Shown piece after piece: positions 15,072-29,500 of a DNA stretch of 64,000 bases. The position numbers and the translations under genes are program-made. Source of the DNA: Pomacea canaliculata. Taxonomy: Eukaryota > Mollusca > Gastropoda > Architaenioglossa > Ampullariidae. The DNA lies in contig NC_037590.1 of assembly GCF_003073045.1 (NCBI RefSeq), positions 1,199,516 through 1,263,515 on the forward strand. Reading direction: 5' to 3'. The notes below the pieces were generated by a model, which did not search any database, was not told where the DNA came from, and was given only the letters and a program-made list of their open reading frames with translations. Position 1 is the first letter of the stretch. Each line of letters opens with the position of its first letter.

Positions 15072-15244
15072 TGTGTAGACGTGTTTTACGCCGAACCAGC
15101 AACTAAGCCTTTATCACGGAAGACAGTCATCCCTGTAAACAGATGCCACATGCAGAGAAAGAACGGCGTGTCCGAGACGAGAGCTGAACCCAGGACACCC
15201 AACCCTCACTGTATTGGTGACAGGCGCTAACCGTTGCGCCTTTG
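15072..15244 (-). mobile_element. tRNA-derived SINE with 11-bp target-site duplication
   Basis: On the minus strand the element begins GGCGCAACGGTTAGCGCCTG (tRNA D-arm/A-box-like) and continues to a B-box-like GGGTTCAGCTC about 50 bases later, followed by a body ending GGCGTAAAACACGTC. It is bounded by perfect direct repeats CCTCAGGAGGG at 15061-15071 and 15245-15255. Those repeats plus the box A/box B layout support a retroposed SINE rather than a functional tRNA gene; no cloverleaf closes. Confidence 0.75.
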
Positions 15245-15287
15245 CCTCAGGAGGGACTTGCTAACCCAGGACATAGCAAGACAGGAA

Positions 15288-15434
15288 GGTGTGGCCGCTC
15301 GTCCTCAAAAGGCAGCGGCATTGTGTACTTCTGTCCCCTAGTGACAGCGTTTATGATAGAAGGGGTGGTCGCTCGTCCCCAAGAGACAGCACCGATTTGT
15401 TTCAAAGTCTCAAAGTCTGTCCCCTAGTGGAGGC
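15288..15434. repeat. imperfect tandem repeat, two units of about 74 bp
   Basis: Units start GTGGCCGCTCGTCCTCAAAA and GTGGTCGCTCGTCCCCAAGA, and each reaches CTGTCCCCTAGTG followed by GA/GG-rich sequence. It abuts the SINE target duplication. No function is evident. Confidence 0.65.
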
Positions 15435-16217
15435 GTCAGGGATTTTCAGATATTCGAGGAAGACTTATTTTCTTGGATCAGTGGAATATCAGTCTCCAAT
15501 GACTGTCATTAACAGTGTCGTTAAAACAACATCAAGTGTGAAGTGGTGTATAAGTGACCTTGTGCCGAACTATAAACGCTAGCATTTTCTGTTGACAATC
15601 AAACAGGAAAAGAAACTTTTCTTCGTGTAGGACTATGTATAATTGGAATCGTTAGATGAAAATATGGATTAACTGTGGACGTATATTGAGCGATCGTTTT
15701 TCTTCATTACTCGTGTATTTTTATTGATCAGTGTAACATAACTTCTCCATAATTAAATTTAGACAGGGCCTGCAACGAAGCAGATTTAGTTGTCCTGTCC
15801 TGTTTACAACTGGAAAAGAGAATGAGCAAATGTCTAGGCGACTGCGTGCATGGTGATCACGTCAGTCTCTGTGATATACATGGAGGATGTCAGTGTGTGT
15901 GCATCATTCCCAAGACCATCAGCATTATTTATTCTGGCGAATATTTATTCATGAGAGCAATATCAAAAGAGACAAACTGCACAGCAGGCGCCTCAAGTCC
16001 CAATATCGTAAAACTGTTATTAGTAGAAGCTAACATTTTTACAACTGCACTTTGTATCACATAGAAGGATGAAGAGAACTATAGTTGTTGTAAACAAAAA
16101 GTGTGAGTAAATAAGTGTTTGGCTATTCTCAGGTTTTGAGTCTTTGATAACATCAATTGTTTAAGTTTTAATACCACAGAAAAGAATGCAGACTCTGAAT
16201 ACAGAATTAAGTAATAG

Positions 16218-16223
16218 ATTTAA
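16218..16223 (-). terminator. NDUFB10: possible poly(A) signal of NDUFB10
   Basis: On the minus strand ATTAAA lies about 120 bases past the NDUFB10 stop codon, the nearest poly(A)-like hexamer I see in that direction. Confidence 0.4.
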
Positions 16224-16341
16224 TCCACACGCATTTAGCAGACATCAAAATTTAAAAAAATCTTGCATCAGTTTACAATTCCTTTGCTATTCTGATGATG
16301 CAAAGTATTTTAACTATCAGTCAGTTTCAATACTCATATGT

Positions 16342-18880
16342 TTACATTAAGGGTTTGTCAGGATTCTGTCTGTGCCACAGAAGTCGATGTTTCTGCTTCA
16401 TGTAGACGTCAATGACATTACCATTACATCCGATTTCCCCATCTGCAGCAAAAGCACAAAACACTATCACTAAGACAGGATGGTAATATATATATAAGAA
16501 CCCTAACCCCTAATCAAGGAGTTGCTAACGACATTGACAAAAGTGATAAAACTGTCATTCACAAACGGACATAACCATAAGTCACTATAATGCAGAAGAC
16601 AGCAAACTACCAGCTTTATTTAACACTATTAATTAAACTGACTGCATAAAGCCTTGAATAGGAAAACAATGCCACACAACAAGATCTAGAAGTTAAAATA
16701 TATTCTGTTTTAGGGCAGTCTTGTCATCTTTGACCTGTTAGGGAATGAGGTTATTAAGCATTGATCTTGGCATAATTTTTTTTAAAGATGGTGTTTATCT
16801 CTTTGGTCTTTTTCTTTCCTTATCTCCCTGCAGAGCAATGTACCCTTCACTTCATGGATCAACTGTATTTCACCACACAAATGGTGAGCTAACTGGCCTG
16901 AGATATCCATGATCTAACCATTCTACTCACCACTTTTGTTTTACATTTTTTCGATTCTCTTCTGATGAAATCTAGAAGTCTATTAAGAAATGTTGTACAT
17001 AAAATTAACATAATGTGAAATATTGACCAATGCTTACATTTTATGAACCAGTTAGTCGCAGCATTTTCATAGTCGTCAACAATCTTTTTACATTTGCGTT
17101 CTGCATCAGGGCCCTCCCAGTGCATACACTCAATACGGCGCTGCCGCAAAATCTGCACAATCTTGCTATCCACCTGCCTGAATATCAAGTAAGCAAATCA
17201 TTTCATAAACCATAACATCTTTATCAATGCAGCATATGGAACCAGTCCACACACCAAAAAACCTTAACAAAAGTTGCCATAAACCTCTCTATGCCAGGAA
17301 AACATATTTCTAATGACTGGACTTCTATGAGTGTTTTTCTCTTTTGTTTTTTAATACTCAGTTTTAGTCATTTAAATTGTGTAAACTAATACAAAGAAAT
17401 TAAAGAGGTTCAAGTAAATCTTTTTTTTTTCTGGACATTTAAGACACTATAATAAAGCATTAAGTCCATTTGTAGAAAAGACCTCTGCTTTAGTGTAACA
17501 GGATAGTCTAAGTGTGTGATAAGCTTACTTATCCCGATGGAATTGCTCCTGGGCTTCATAAATGCATGTAGCATCTTCCACCTCACACTGGTCAACTGTT
17601 TTCACACGTGGGAACTTCCGATGATAGTAAACAGTTTTATTCTTGCTTTGAAGGGGCATCACTATCTTCTCTGTAACATGTAAACATTGTATTGAAGTTA
17701 TGAAATAATTCTATTCACCTAAAATAAATCTTCCCAAGATATTGCTGGCTATGCAGTTTTGAGTATACTGACTGTTCAACACCAGATTTGCTCATTAATG
17801 AATGCTGGAAGACAGCAAAAATTGACTCCTGAAACTGACTACACAGTTGGTAAAGCAGATAGCCAAGTGATCAGAGCAGTGGTAAGACTGGAGGCTTGTA
17901 CAAATACCAATTTGATATCTAATTCCACCTGAAAACCCCCCGGAAAACCTGCTGGTCCCAAGCCCAGATGAAGGAGGGTTGGGCATGGTGCTAGCAGCCC
18001 CACCCTGTAAAACAACCATGCTACAGAAACCCCAAATGCAACACAGGCTTGTACAAATGCCACTTTGACATTTATGTGGTGCACCATGTTTATTAGTTGA
18101 TTCAGCAATCAAAAGAGTACCTGACCCCTTTAAAAGGGTTGAGGAATGTAAAACAATAAGGGAGAGATTAGCACTGCACTTAAGAAAAAGCTTTCCCCAA
18201 AAAGTGCAGTCTTTAACACCTCACTCTCCAATTACCAAAAGGTCACTGGACTACCTTTACCCTTTAAATAAATTATGGGATAATCAAGTCTATTCTATGA
18301 CCTAGTACATGCTTAAAATAAAAAAAAAAACCCTCTAAATGACCATAGAACACCACATACACACATCATTTTCTTTGAACTTCCTGCAAAGTACAGGGCA
18401 AATACAATCTTCTGTGGTTTTTACGCAGACTGTTTGGCCTCTTTTCAAGTTAAATTTCTAGCTCATGTGTTTGACGTTTGGATTCAATGTTGTGACCAAC
18501 ACAATGTATGGTTTCAAATTGAAACGTCACCTAAAAATACAAATCTTTATAAAGCATAGTATTGTGCTACAATGTCGACGCTCGTGATAAGGCATAATTT
18601 TGCATAACACGTAACGGTACGCTTCATGGAGCTAAAGTTTAGGCTATAGTGCTGATCTTATGCTGATAGTAATGACTTAGTGAATCACTGCAAATGCCCC
18701 AACTTTTTTGTTCCTTCATCTTCACATATTTGATGTCTTATATGTTTGCTTGTGATGATAATTAAACAGTTAGAACCTAAATGGCATTTCCATACCTCTT
18801 ACAAACGAGACTGGGCCGTCGAGAATTTTGAAAAGACCCATAGCAAACTTTTCATATGGAGGTTCATTGCTGTCTGTCAT
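16342..18880 (-). CDS. NDUFB10: NADH dehydrogenase [ubiquinone] 1 beta subcomplex subunit 10 (PDSW)
   Basis: Accessory subunit of mitochondrial respiratory complex I, on the intermembrane-space side of the membrane arm. Four coding exons, all GT-AG and in phase: 18880-18796, 17670-17529, 17177-17038 and 16442-16342, giving 155 residues. The start MTDSNEPPYEKF leads into ILDGPVSFVRE, then TVYYHRKFPRV, QCEVEDATCIYEAQEQFHRD, KIVQILRQRRIECMHW and ERKCKKIVDDYENAATNWF. The cysteines (QCEVEDATC and IEC...RKC) fit the CX9C-type pattern that this subunit uses after import by the disulfide relay. The C-terminal tail (MKQKHRLLWHRQNPDKP) is basic, as in homologs. Divergent from RPL3, with 283 bases between start codons. 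No frame breaks. Confidence 0.95.
17890..18090. repeat. retroelement fragment with terminal direct repeats in NDUFB10 intron 1
   Basis: A 30-base motif starting GGCTTGTACAAAT occurs at 17893 and again at 18046, enclosing CCTGCTGGTCCCAAGCCCAG, then GAAGGAGGGTTGGGCATGG and CCCACCCTGTAAAACAACC. That internal phrase resembles the 5' non-coding part of widespread metazoan LINEs; I am not certain of the family. Confidence 0.4.
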
Positions 18881-19163
18881 CGTTGGTCGGTTTTAATGCA
18901 AACTTTCAATGTCCCTTCGGTAAGCAAGTTGGATGAAGGTCGAAAGCTCAACTTCGATAGCCGTAAAAATATAAAAAACAGCATTTATATTTTTAACACG
19001 GAAAAATAAATATTGACTTTAATAACATTTATACAAAAATGATAAAGTAAATAATTTTATGTTTATTGAATATGCTCACTCTTACGACTACCGGTTGCGA
19101 CTTCCGACTCTTCCCAAGATGCTATGAGAGCGACCACGTTCTTCCTTCCTTTCTCTCGACGAC
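18881..19163. promoter_or_regulatory. bidirectional promoter interval of NDUFB10 and RPL3
   Basis: Only 283 bases separate the NDUFB10 start codon (minus) and the RPL3 start codon (plus). The RPL3 side ends in a pyrimidine-rich tract, CTTCCTTCCTTTCTCTCGAC at 19141-19160, a TOP-type start immediately before ATG. So the RPL3 5' UTR is about 23 bases and both genes must use sequences within this interval. The centre is AT-rich (18970-19065). Confidence 0.7.
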
Positions 19164-22073
<2,910 letters not shown>

Positions 22074-22115
22074 ATGTCCTGTAGACCATCTGTTCTGGGA
22101 ATTCAGGCTAAAGGC

Positions 22116-22121
22116 ATTAAA
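22116..22121 (+). terminator. RPL3: poly(A) signal of RPL3
   Basis: ATTAAA lies 43 bases after the RPL3 stop codon. Confidence 0.65.
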
Positions 22122-22220
22122 GTTTAAAATTAAGTGCTGTTTTGTTCTGTTTTACAAAGAATGGTCTGAAAGTGATTTAATGAGCACATCGAAGCTATAA
22201 ATAAAAAAAACTAGTCGTGC

Positions 22221-22347
22221 CCACAGTGCCAGCTCCAGTCTTCACAATAGTTGATGAACTGTCCGTTCCTAACACTGTGGATATTAACGGGATCTGATGA
22301 AATCAAGGCTTGTACTCGAGTTTCTTGCTCAGAAGATTCCCACATTC
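22221..22347 (+). ncRNA. H/ACA box snoRNA, SNORA10/snR37-like, copy B, downstream of RPL3
   Basis: Second copy of the intron-2 snoRNA. Hairpin 1 (22221-22280) differs from copy A at one base, in the apical part; the pocket strands CCAGCT and CGTTCC are identical. The hinge reads ATATTA (22281-22286), a perfect ANANNA H box, unlike copy A. Hairpin 2 has diverged strongly yet keeps GGGATC/GATTCCC and CAAG/CTTG pairing, and ends with ACA at 22342-22344. Upstream homology includes TATAAATA starting 25 bases before the snoRNA and a CTAGT also present before copy A. It lies about 100 bases after the RPL3 poly(A) signal, so its transcription source is open: read-through, own promoter, or another host transcript. 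Confidence 0.75.
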
Positions 22348-25206
22348 TTGTACCACAAGCCGAAGTTCTCAAAACTTCCCCTTTGATCCAACTTGTGCTA
22401 TGTGCAAATGTAAAAATATTTTACAGGGTTTTTGAGATCATTGAATACTTTACCAAGCAACATATTTCAATGTCAATAAACAGTGACAATGAACTAAATC
22501 ATCAGTGAAAGCTTTTTAAATCTGTCTTTTTCACCTTTTTTCCCCCATGACATCATTATAGCTATAACTGTCAAGTGGCCGCTGGTTGTGCTGAGCATTA
22601 AGTGTAATATAAAGTTAATTCCAACAGACATGTCATAGGACCCTTGATATTTTTTAATGAACAGGTAGTTTCTGGCCATTCAGTGTATCTAGAGAGCTTC
22701 ATTGTCAACCCCTTTAAAGGACAAACAGCTGGTGCTATTCCAGTAAACAATGACAAAATGAGGTTATCCATAAGATAACTTTAGCATATCGAGGAACAAT
22801 AAGAGCAGTTGCTCTCAATTCTGGTGAATCAAGATGCATGTCTAAATAGGTTGTTTCCAAAGACCTTTTCATGAGGGCAGTAGCGCGTAGTTTTTATTTT
22901 AAGGAACCTGAAATAAATTCTTAATGTTGATACTATCAACCTGCAAATGAAGGCCCCAAAAGACGAATGTTTCCTTCTAATGCTGCACCTTAATAGGTGC
23001 TCGCTAAAATTCAAATGTTAGGCATCAATGAACAGCAAAAGAATCAAGCTAGTTGACTCCAACTTCTCTAAAACAACCTGTACTGCAATTTTGAAGCCTA
23101 GTAAACAGTTGTGAAGTATGTAGAAACTCGTTCATTTAACAGGTAAATTGCATGAAAGGCTTAGACTAAAATTGTTAAATTCAATACCTTTACATTGGCA
23201 AGTGAAAATTCATATTTCAAATTTTCTGTCTACTCAAAATCTGACCTGGTTTAAAAAAAATGGTTTCGCCCTGAGGGAAGGTACACGTGGTGCTACTTTA
23301 ACAAGTTTTCCCTAATTGCTACCCAGGCCCTCAGGCAGGGCAGAAATAAGCAATAAAACTTATTTCTCAGCTGAGTAGTTGGCGTTGCTGAAGTATCGCT
23401 CCAAGTGAAGATTTAAAAAATGTGTGGACATGTACTGATCATATTTGGTTGTCCTAATGTGTGTATTCTGTAAGTGAAAGGATGTATGTTGAGGTACATC
23501 GGGGACCATCCCAACTCAATATAAAAAATTTGCCAATATAGTACATTTTTGAGAAAACTGGTGCCACGGATCTGCAGCCGTTGACTTCTTGAGGCATTCA
23601 CTCCAAGCAGAACAGTTTCCTCTGACCGACGGGATGATGAAAGGCACGAATGTCAAAAAACTTTACATCACACTGAGTATGTTACCCTGGTAGTATCGAT
23701 CCAAAAGGTTCTAAATCTTTACACCAACGAAAATGACGTGCACCCAGGTGACTGCTTCACTTTTCCTCAGTGAAGGGAAAAACTTAGGGAGCATGAAGTG
23801 AGCAACCTTGCCGGTAGGTGCAAGAATTAGAACTAAAGGTGTAAAAACACTAATGAGAGGTGGCACATTGATAAAAAAACTGGCGCAGGGTAGTAAAGAA
23901 CCTCGGCAGGTTAGAGAGATGTTTACTGGTGTATTGAACATCCATGTCAATTCTAACCAAGCCTTGCCACATACACTAACTCTAATAGTGCTACTGATCC
24001 TGCTCTGAGCGACTTTCTACGTGGCCATGTCCTGTATAAACATCCTGAGGACTGTTGTCCAGGGACGCGTTTTATGATGACAGTTCTCGCAGTGTATGAT
24101 CTTTTAGCCAGTGTGTTCCTCACACGGGCAATTCCATTCGATTTTCACAGGAGGAAAGATCTCAGCATCAAAGCTTTTAAAATGTTTGGGTGCCAATTTG
24201 GATTGCTCCCATGATACAATGACAGCAGACAATTTTTGTTGAACTTGCATCAAGGGAAAAATAGTGATTAAAAAAAAAAATCCATGCCATCCCCTGTAAT
24301 GTAAATGAAACTAAAACTAAATTATGTTGCACTTGCACCATTCAACCAGACATCAGAACAAAAAGTGTAATCTTTTAAATTTATTCTGCACATCTTTAGA
24401 CCAACAGGAACTTTCCTGCATAGGGAACTCTTCAGCTTGCTATACTGATGACATGAAAGTGAAGACACTGCTGCCATAGAGAACCAGTCAAATAGCTATT
24501 CACCTCCTGAAAACTACATTCTGAAGTACATGGCACCACTGACCTAGGAACAGTTATTTAAATGTACAGCACTCTTAGTTCTGCAATAAATGAAGCTGTG
24601 ATTTCCCTTTCTCATATTCACGCATAGGACGTACATAAAAATGCAGGTGTTCAAAGATCGACTATTAAAATTCTGGTACAGCACACCCAGCGACTGTTAC
24701 CAGACCCACACATACACACACCTTCAAGAATTCTGAAACCAGTGCTACAAGAACATTCACCACCTTACTTTTATGCTTTTTTTGCTTGGATTGGAATGAC
24801 TTACCAGGTCAAAAGGAACTGTTACTGCAGTAGAACACTACATATTTCATCCTGAGAAGATATACTTGAATGACATTGTATACATATAAGCACACAAAAA
24901 TGGCTGTAAACATAACTACAGAAATGAGAGAAAGAGGAGACCAGAGAGGGACATTCAACAGGAGTACCACAAAGAGGCACTCACCGCTCAATTTTCCAAG
25001 CAGCAAGCTCTCTCTGCAACAGATATGGCCCTTGAGAATGGCCATGCTAAACTCCACATATTAAGGAAGCATACAGACATGGGCAAAACAAAGAAGCAAA
25101 CTTGACCGATGTGCCTGGGAAAAAGATGTTACACAGCATGCACTGAGCAAAAATGTCAAATTGAAAGCAATCCTGCATGTGAAGCTATGTGCAAACAAGG
25201 AGTCAA

Positions 25207-25271
25207 AAGTGTCGCCAACTTCTGTTGGGGGCCAAGAGCCCAACAACAAGACTGCTTGTTGTGACCAACTT
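25207..25271 (+). other. three-helix RNA-like element, copy 1
   Basis: Pattern: outer stem, GCCAAC, GTTGGG/CCCAAC hairpin, CAACAAG/CTTGTTG hairpin, TG, outer stem. In this copy the outer stem is short (GTC with GAC), and the third helix has A-T where other copies have G-C. The alternative pairing CCAAC with GTTGG is also present. Strand is uncertain. Confidence 0.6.
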
Positions 25272-25694
25272 GCCTTTTTCATGGAGGCTAGGGTCAATAG
25301 TCTTTGTGCCAACAATTATCCTCTAAAGCAAAAAAAGTACCTAGTCATGCATACTTGCAATATGAGATGCTAGAAAAGTCTGATCCGAGCAAAACAAAAA
25401 AACTTGCCTTGATGATGGCTACTGCATATCTTAATAATCTTCAATTTCTCTCCTCTGGTAGTTGGAAGTTTTGTAGATTAACAATTTACTAAAAAAATTT
25501 TGCAATCATACTTTTAACCTGGATATTGAAAGAAAATCCATTTTTCCCATCCCAAAGTAAAAACATAAACAGCAACCAATGAACCTAGCTAATGAGATTT
25601 TAGAAGAAACACATTTACTTATGCAAACTAACTAAAAAGGCCATTCCAACTCACAGAGCCTAACATGCACACATTCTATTAAAGACTTGGAAAA

Positions 25695-25755
25695 CACATC
25701 GCCAACAGTGTTGGGGATCTTATGACCCAACAGCAGGTTTGCCTGCTGTGATGTG
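25695..25755 (+). other. three-helix RNA-like element, copy 2
   Basis: Outer stem CACATC (25695-25700) with GATGTG, middle hairpin GTTGGG/CCCAAC, third hairpin CAGCAGG/CCTGCTG. Compared with copy 3, both sides of two outer base pairs and of one pair in the third helix have changed together. Confidence 0.65.
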
Positions 25756-25820
25756 CTTTCCTTTTCTTGGAGTTTGCAGACCAGACAGTAGGAACCAACT
25801 GCAATGTTAGGCTAAAGCAG

Positions 25821-25881
25821 GTGCATCGCCAAAACCAGTTGGGGATATAAGACCCAACAGCAAGACCTTGCTGTGATGCAC
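25821..25881 (+). other. three-helix RNA-like element, copy 3
   Basis: The most regular copy: outer stem GTGCATC (25821-25827) with GATGCAC (25875-25881), GTTGGG/CCCAAC, and CAGCAAG/CTTGCTG with a two-base loop. Confidence 0.65.
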
Positions 25882-25936
25882 TTTAAGGATGAACTACAAC
25901 ATATAACTTTGCCATTAAAAACAAAAACATCTCTGG

Positions 25937-25997
25937 GCATCGCCAACCTCAGTTGGGGGCCGTGATGACCCAACAGCAAGTGAATCTGCTGTGATGC
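25937..25997 (+). other. three-helix RNA-like element, copy 4
   Basis: Outer stem GCATC (25937-25941) with GATGC (25993-25997), GTTGGG/CCCAAC, and CAGCA/TGCTG with a wider loop. The next outer position is a mismatch. Confidence 0.6.
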
Positions 25998-26517
25998 ACT
26001 TATAATAATCAATCTTTACACAGATCCACCTCTTTCTGCAGCCACTCACACTTTGTACAGCTCTTTGCTCAGTCACTTGCTCGCCAATAGTTATCCAACA
26101 CGGAGTAACACAGTCTTTCAATCATGCATTCAGCTAACACACAGCGCACCGTACCTTTGTCAGAGACTCAGGTTTCAAAGCAGTCTGCGCCAATATTTGC
26201 TTGAAGAGGGAAAAACAAAGAAAAAAGTCCTGTTACTGACAGATCTCCAGTGATGAAAAAAAAGTAACAAATGTCCACCAAACGAAATGTCATCATTTAA
26301 AGCACCTGAGACTGAAAAAGATGACCGTGTAACTAAAAATTCACCCAATGAGCACATCCAACGCGTACATAAATGCTTTTATATGTTCTTATTTTTGTTA
26401 AAGCTCACAAAATAATCTATCAGCTTGGTACTCAGTCTCTTACAATCTTAATAACATCCCAACCACCCAATGTCATCAGATGGGGGTTAATAATCTTGGA
26501 CTAACATGCTCCTCCAG

Positions 26518-29500
26518 TCAAAAAGGGCTCCCATGCATTGGAGGACCCTGCATGCCTGGACGGAATGGCATGTTGAATGGCCCAGGTGGTCCAGCTGGCC
26601 GCATGCCCATTCGAGGTGGCATCCCACCCATCAAAGGCCCTGTCAAATTACAAGCACTATGATAATTCTTTCACAACCAACAAACCATTGAAGAAATGTT
26701 GATAGAACAACAGACATATAACAGTGTGCTTTAAGCCCAAAAGGAGCCACCAGTTAGGTGGTTTCATCTAAGCAATTTAAGAAAACTTAAATGAACAATC
26801 AGATACTTCTAACCATGCACTTTCTGTCCTTTTTATGACTAACAAATCTAAAGATCGTCTTAAATTTAGGATCAAAGTTACAGAATAAGTTCTGTACATA
26901 AATATTAAAGACAGAGAGAGGCTTGTATATTAACTGCTTACCCTGACCCATTGGACGAGTCATACGTGGGATGTTGGGCGGATTAACAGAGTTTAGATTA
27001 GCCAGTTTAGCATGATACTTGGGCATGGCAGCACGCTTTTCTTCCTGCAAATGTAAAGTTAGCTACTGGCACTGAGCTAGCTGCTCCCATCAAACAAATC
27101 ATTTCAAGGTTACAAAAATATGTCCACCCTCTTCTGAAGCATACCCTAAAACAGTACAATTTCCACTTAAAAAAGTTTTCTTTACCCAATTAAAAATAAG
27201 GTAATATTTATTGCATCACCCTCAAAGATCTCAATGACGCATCATTTCAGGCTGAAAAGCAATTACGAAATCTACATCTTTAAAAGACAATAGGAAGAGT
27301 TGAAATTGTCAACCAACCTTATTTGAAAGTGAACGGAGCTAAACAACATGAAGACTTGGCCATGATTACTTACCAAAGAGATATCCTCGTCAGGATGAAT
27401 GAGTTTAGAGGTCAAACCTGAAGCAGACTCCGGTTTTTTAATTGTGGGTGCCCCTGTGATGGTGGCTGAGGATGACACAGCTGCTGCTGCTGGAAAGGTT
27501 GGCTTCACTGGTCCTATGGTTGATGAAGCCGTGCTAGAGACCACCGGTCCTGCCTTGAGCCAAATATTGCAGTCAAAAGCCCAATTTCAAAACTACACAT
27601 GCTTTTTAAGCAACCTTCCTTTAACTTTTCTAAATTTTCACTGCATTTTGCAATACTACATACAGAAAAATGCTACCTTAAAGACAATGACAATCAAGTG
27701 AATCCAATAAAAAGAATGCTAAATAGGGGAACAAGATTTAATTATTTTCTTATGCTAACAAACATAAAAATACGATATAATGATCGGACATAAGCATAAA
27801 GTTACTCGGGAAAGTTGCTTACCTGTACAGCTGCAGGGAAAAGAGGCTTTGAAGGCCCTGCTGTGCCCATCATGTTTGGTGCCATGTTTGGAGGCATAAT
27901 AGGTTGTGGCGGAATAGGAGGCATCCTGCAAAGTTAGATTTCCTTCTAGGTATATCAAGGAATTAATTCTGATTATTGCAATATAATTTATAATTATTAG
28001 CTTTGCACAAAAGCACATTTTACTAATTTTGAAGTAGGGACTGGCACACACGCCTTTCCACTGGTGGAAAGCAGGCCATCACATAATAATCGCTTTTTTA
28101 AGTCAACGTATATACACATAGTTAAATCTGTAAAGATTTGTGGAAATGCCTGTTTTCTAATAAAATTCAAGTTCCAAGAGTAATAAATCTTGATGCAAAA
28201 TAACTTGAACTTGTACCCGAAAGATGTAGTTTATGGAAAATTGACAGTTTTAATACAGATTAAAAGACGTGATTTTTTTCCTTAAAAATCAAAGTAAAAA
28301 ACTTGAAACAATTATGTCTTGTAGATTAGAAATTACAGCTGTTTAAAGTTTGTTACACTTATATCCATATATCTGCCTGAAAGATTAATGATTTTGTACT
28401 ATTTCAAGATGCATAGCTTACAAGTTTTTTTTATAATGGTTACTTAGAAGTAAATGTTTTTGGTGCATTTAGTATCATAGTCCTTGAAACAGAATAATCA
28501 AAATATGATGATTACAAAATGACGAATAGAAAAATTGCATTTTCCTCAATTTTTTTTTCCAGATATGTCCTATTGCAGATTAATTTTTGATTCACCCAAG
28601 TAGAAAATCAGTCTTGGTAATTTCTTATATAAAGTACTTGAGGACTTCCTATGTTCCAAGCTGCTGTATTTAAAAATTGTTCAATACGTCTAAAATAGTT
28701 AGTTGTGATGCAAATCACAAGCTTTAAACAGCAGTATCTCAAATATTGAGACAGAGATTAGTTTTTCCCCTTCTATGTTCCTATAATTGAACATAAACAT
28801 GAAAAATTATCCATTTCAAAAAAAAAAAAAAAAAAAAAAAAAAAACCAACAAAAAATGCAATTTTGTGTGCCTGTACCTATTTAGAGCTAATCCTCAAAA
28901 TCGTCAGGTTTTGACGTGCAACTGAAGGAATCAGAAGCCAGGAGAATACTCACCTTGGTCCCATTGCTCCCCATGGTGGCCCCATGGGACCCATTGGTCC
29001 CATAGGCCCATGGGTCCAATAGGACCATAGGTCCCATTGGCCCCATCATTGGTCCTGGAGGCATTGGTGGCATAAGCCTGGTGCAGGGAATGGTATGCCT
29101 CCGATTGAGCTGGTGCATTATAGGTGGCACTCCAGGCTGTGAGTCCTCTTCATCTTGTGAGTCATCTGCTTTGCCATCATCTAAAAACAGAAGTTCACCA
29201 GGAATTATATTCCATTATATCAGGGGTGGGCAAATAGCGGCCCGCGGGCCGCATGCGGCCCGCCAAGTGGTTCTCTGCGGCCCGCAGAAGCCCTTTGGCA
29301 ACACAAAAAAAATATTACCGAAAACCGAGTTCCAAAGAAGATTTGTTGATTTTAAGGAGATGGAATCAAAATTCAACATATTATAATGTCCTTTTCTGTT
29401 CATGTGATGATGCATCTGATGAATTACAACTTGAAACTGATACACCTTCAATCAGATCATGCATTGAAGGAAAGGTTTTATTCCCTGATCACTGGTTGAG

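Larger units (their letters stand above)
22348..26517. other. gene-free interval, probably including the ZNF207 3' UTR
   Basis: No coding gene is recognised between the snoRNA copy B and the ZNF207 stop codon. Since ZNF207 is read from the right, its 3' UTR extends into this interval; a minus-strand AATAAA is present near 24380. The only notable structure is the set of four three-helix elements between 25207 and 25997. Confidence 0.5.

Noticed and set aside
15822-16064. Cys-containing ORF starting MSKCLGDCVHGDHVSLCDIH
   Set aside because: Looked like a small secreted cysteine-rich peptide, but there is no signal peptide, the cysteines are confined to the first 30 residues, and no transcript signals are evident.
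16500-16514. Telomere-like CCCTAACCCC
   Set aside because: Only about two partial units of the TTAGGG type; far too short to call an interstitial telomeric repeat.
25207-25997. SECIS, hammerhead or tRNA-like identity for the three-helix elements
   Set aside because: The ATGA/AA/TGAT order of a SECIS appears only in copy 4 with the wrong stem length, no CUGAUGA...GAAA hammerhead core is present, and there is no cloverleaf.
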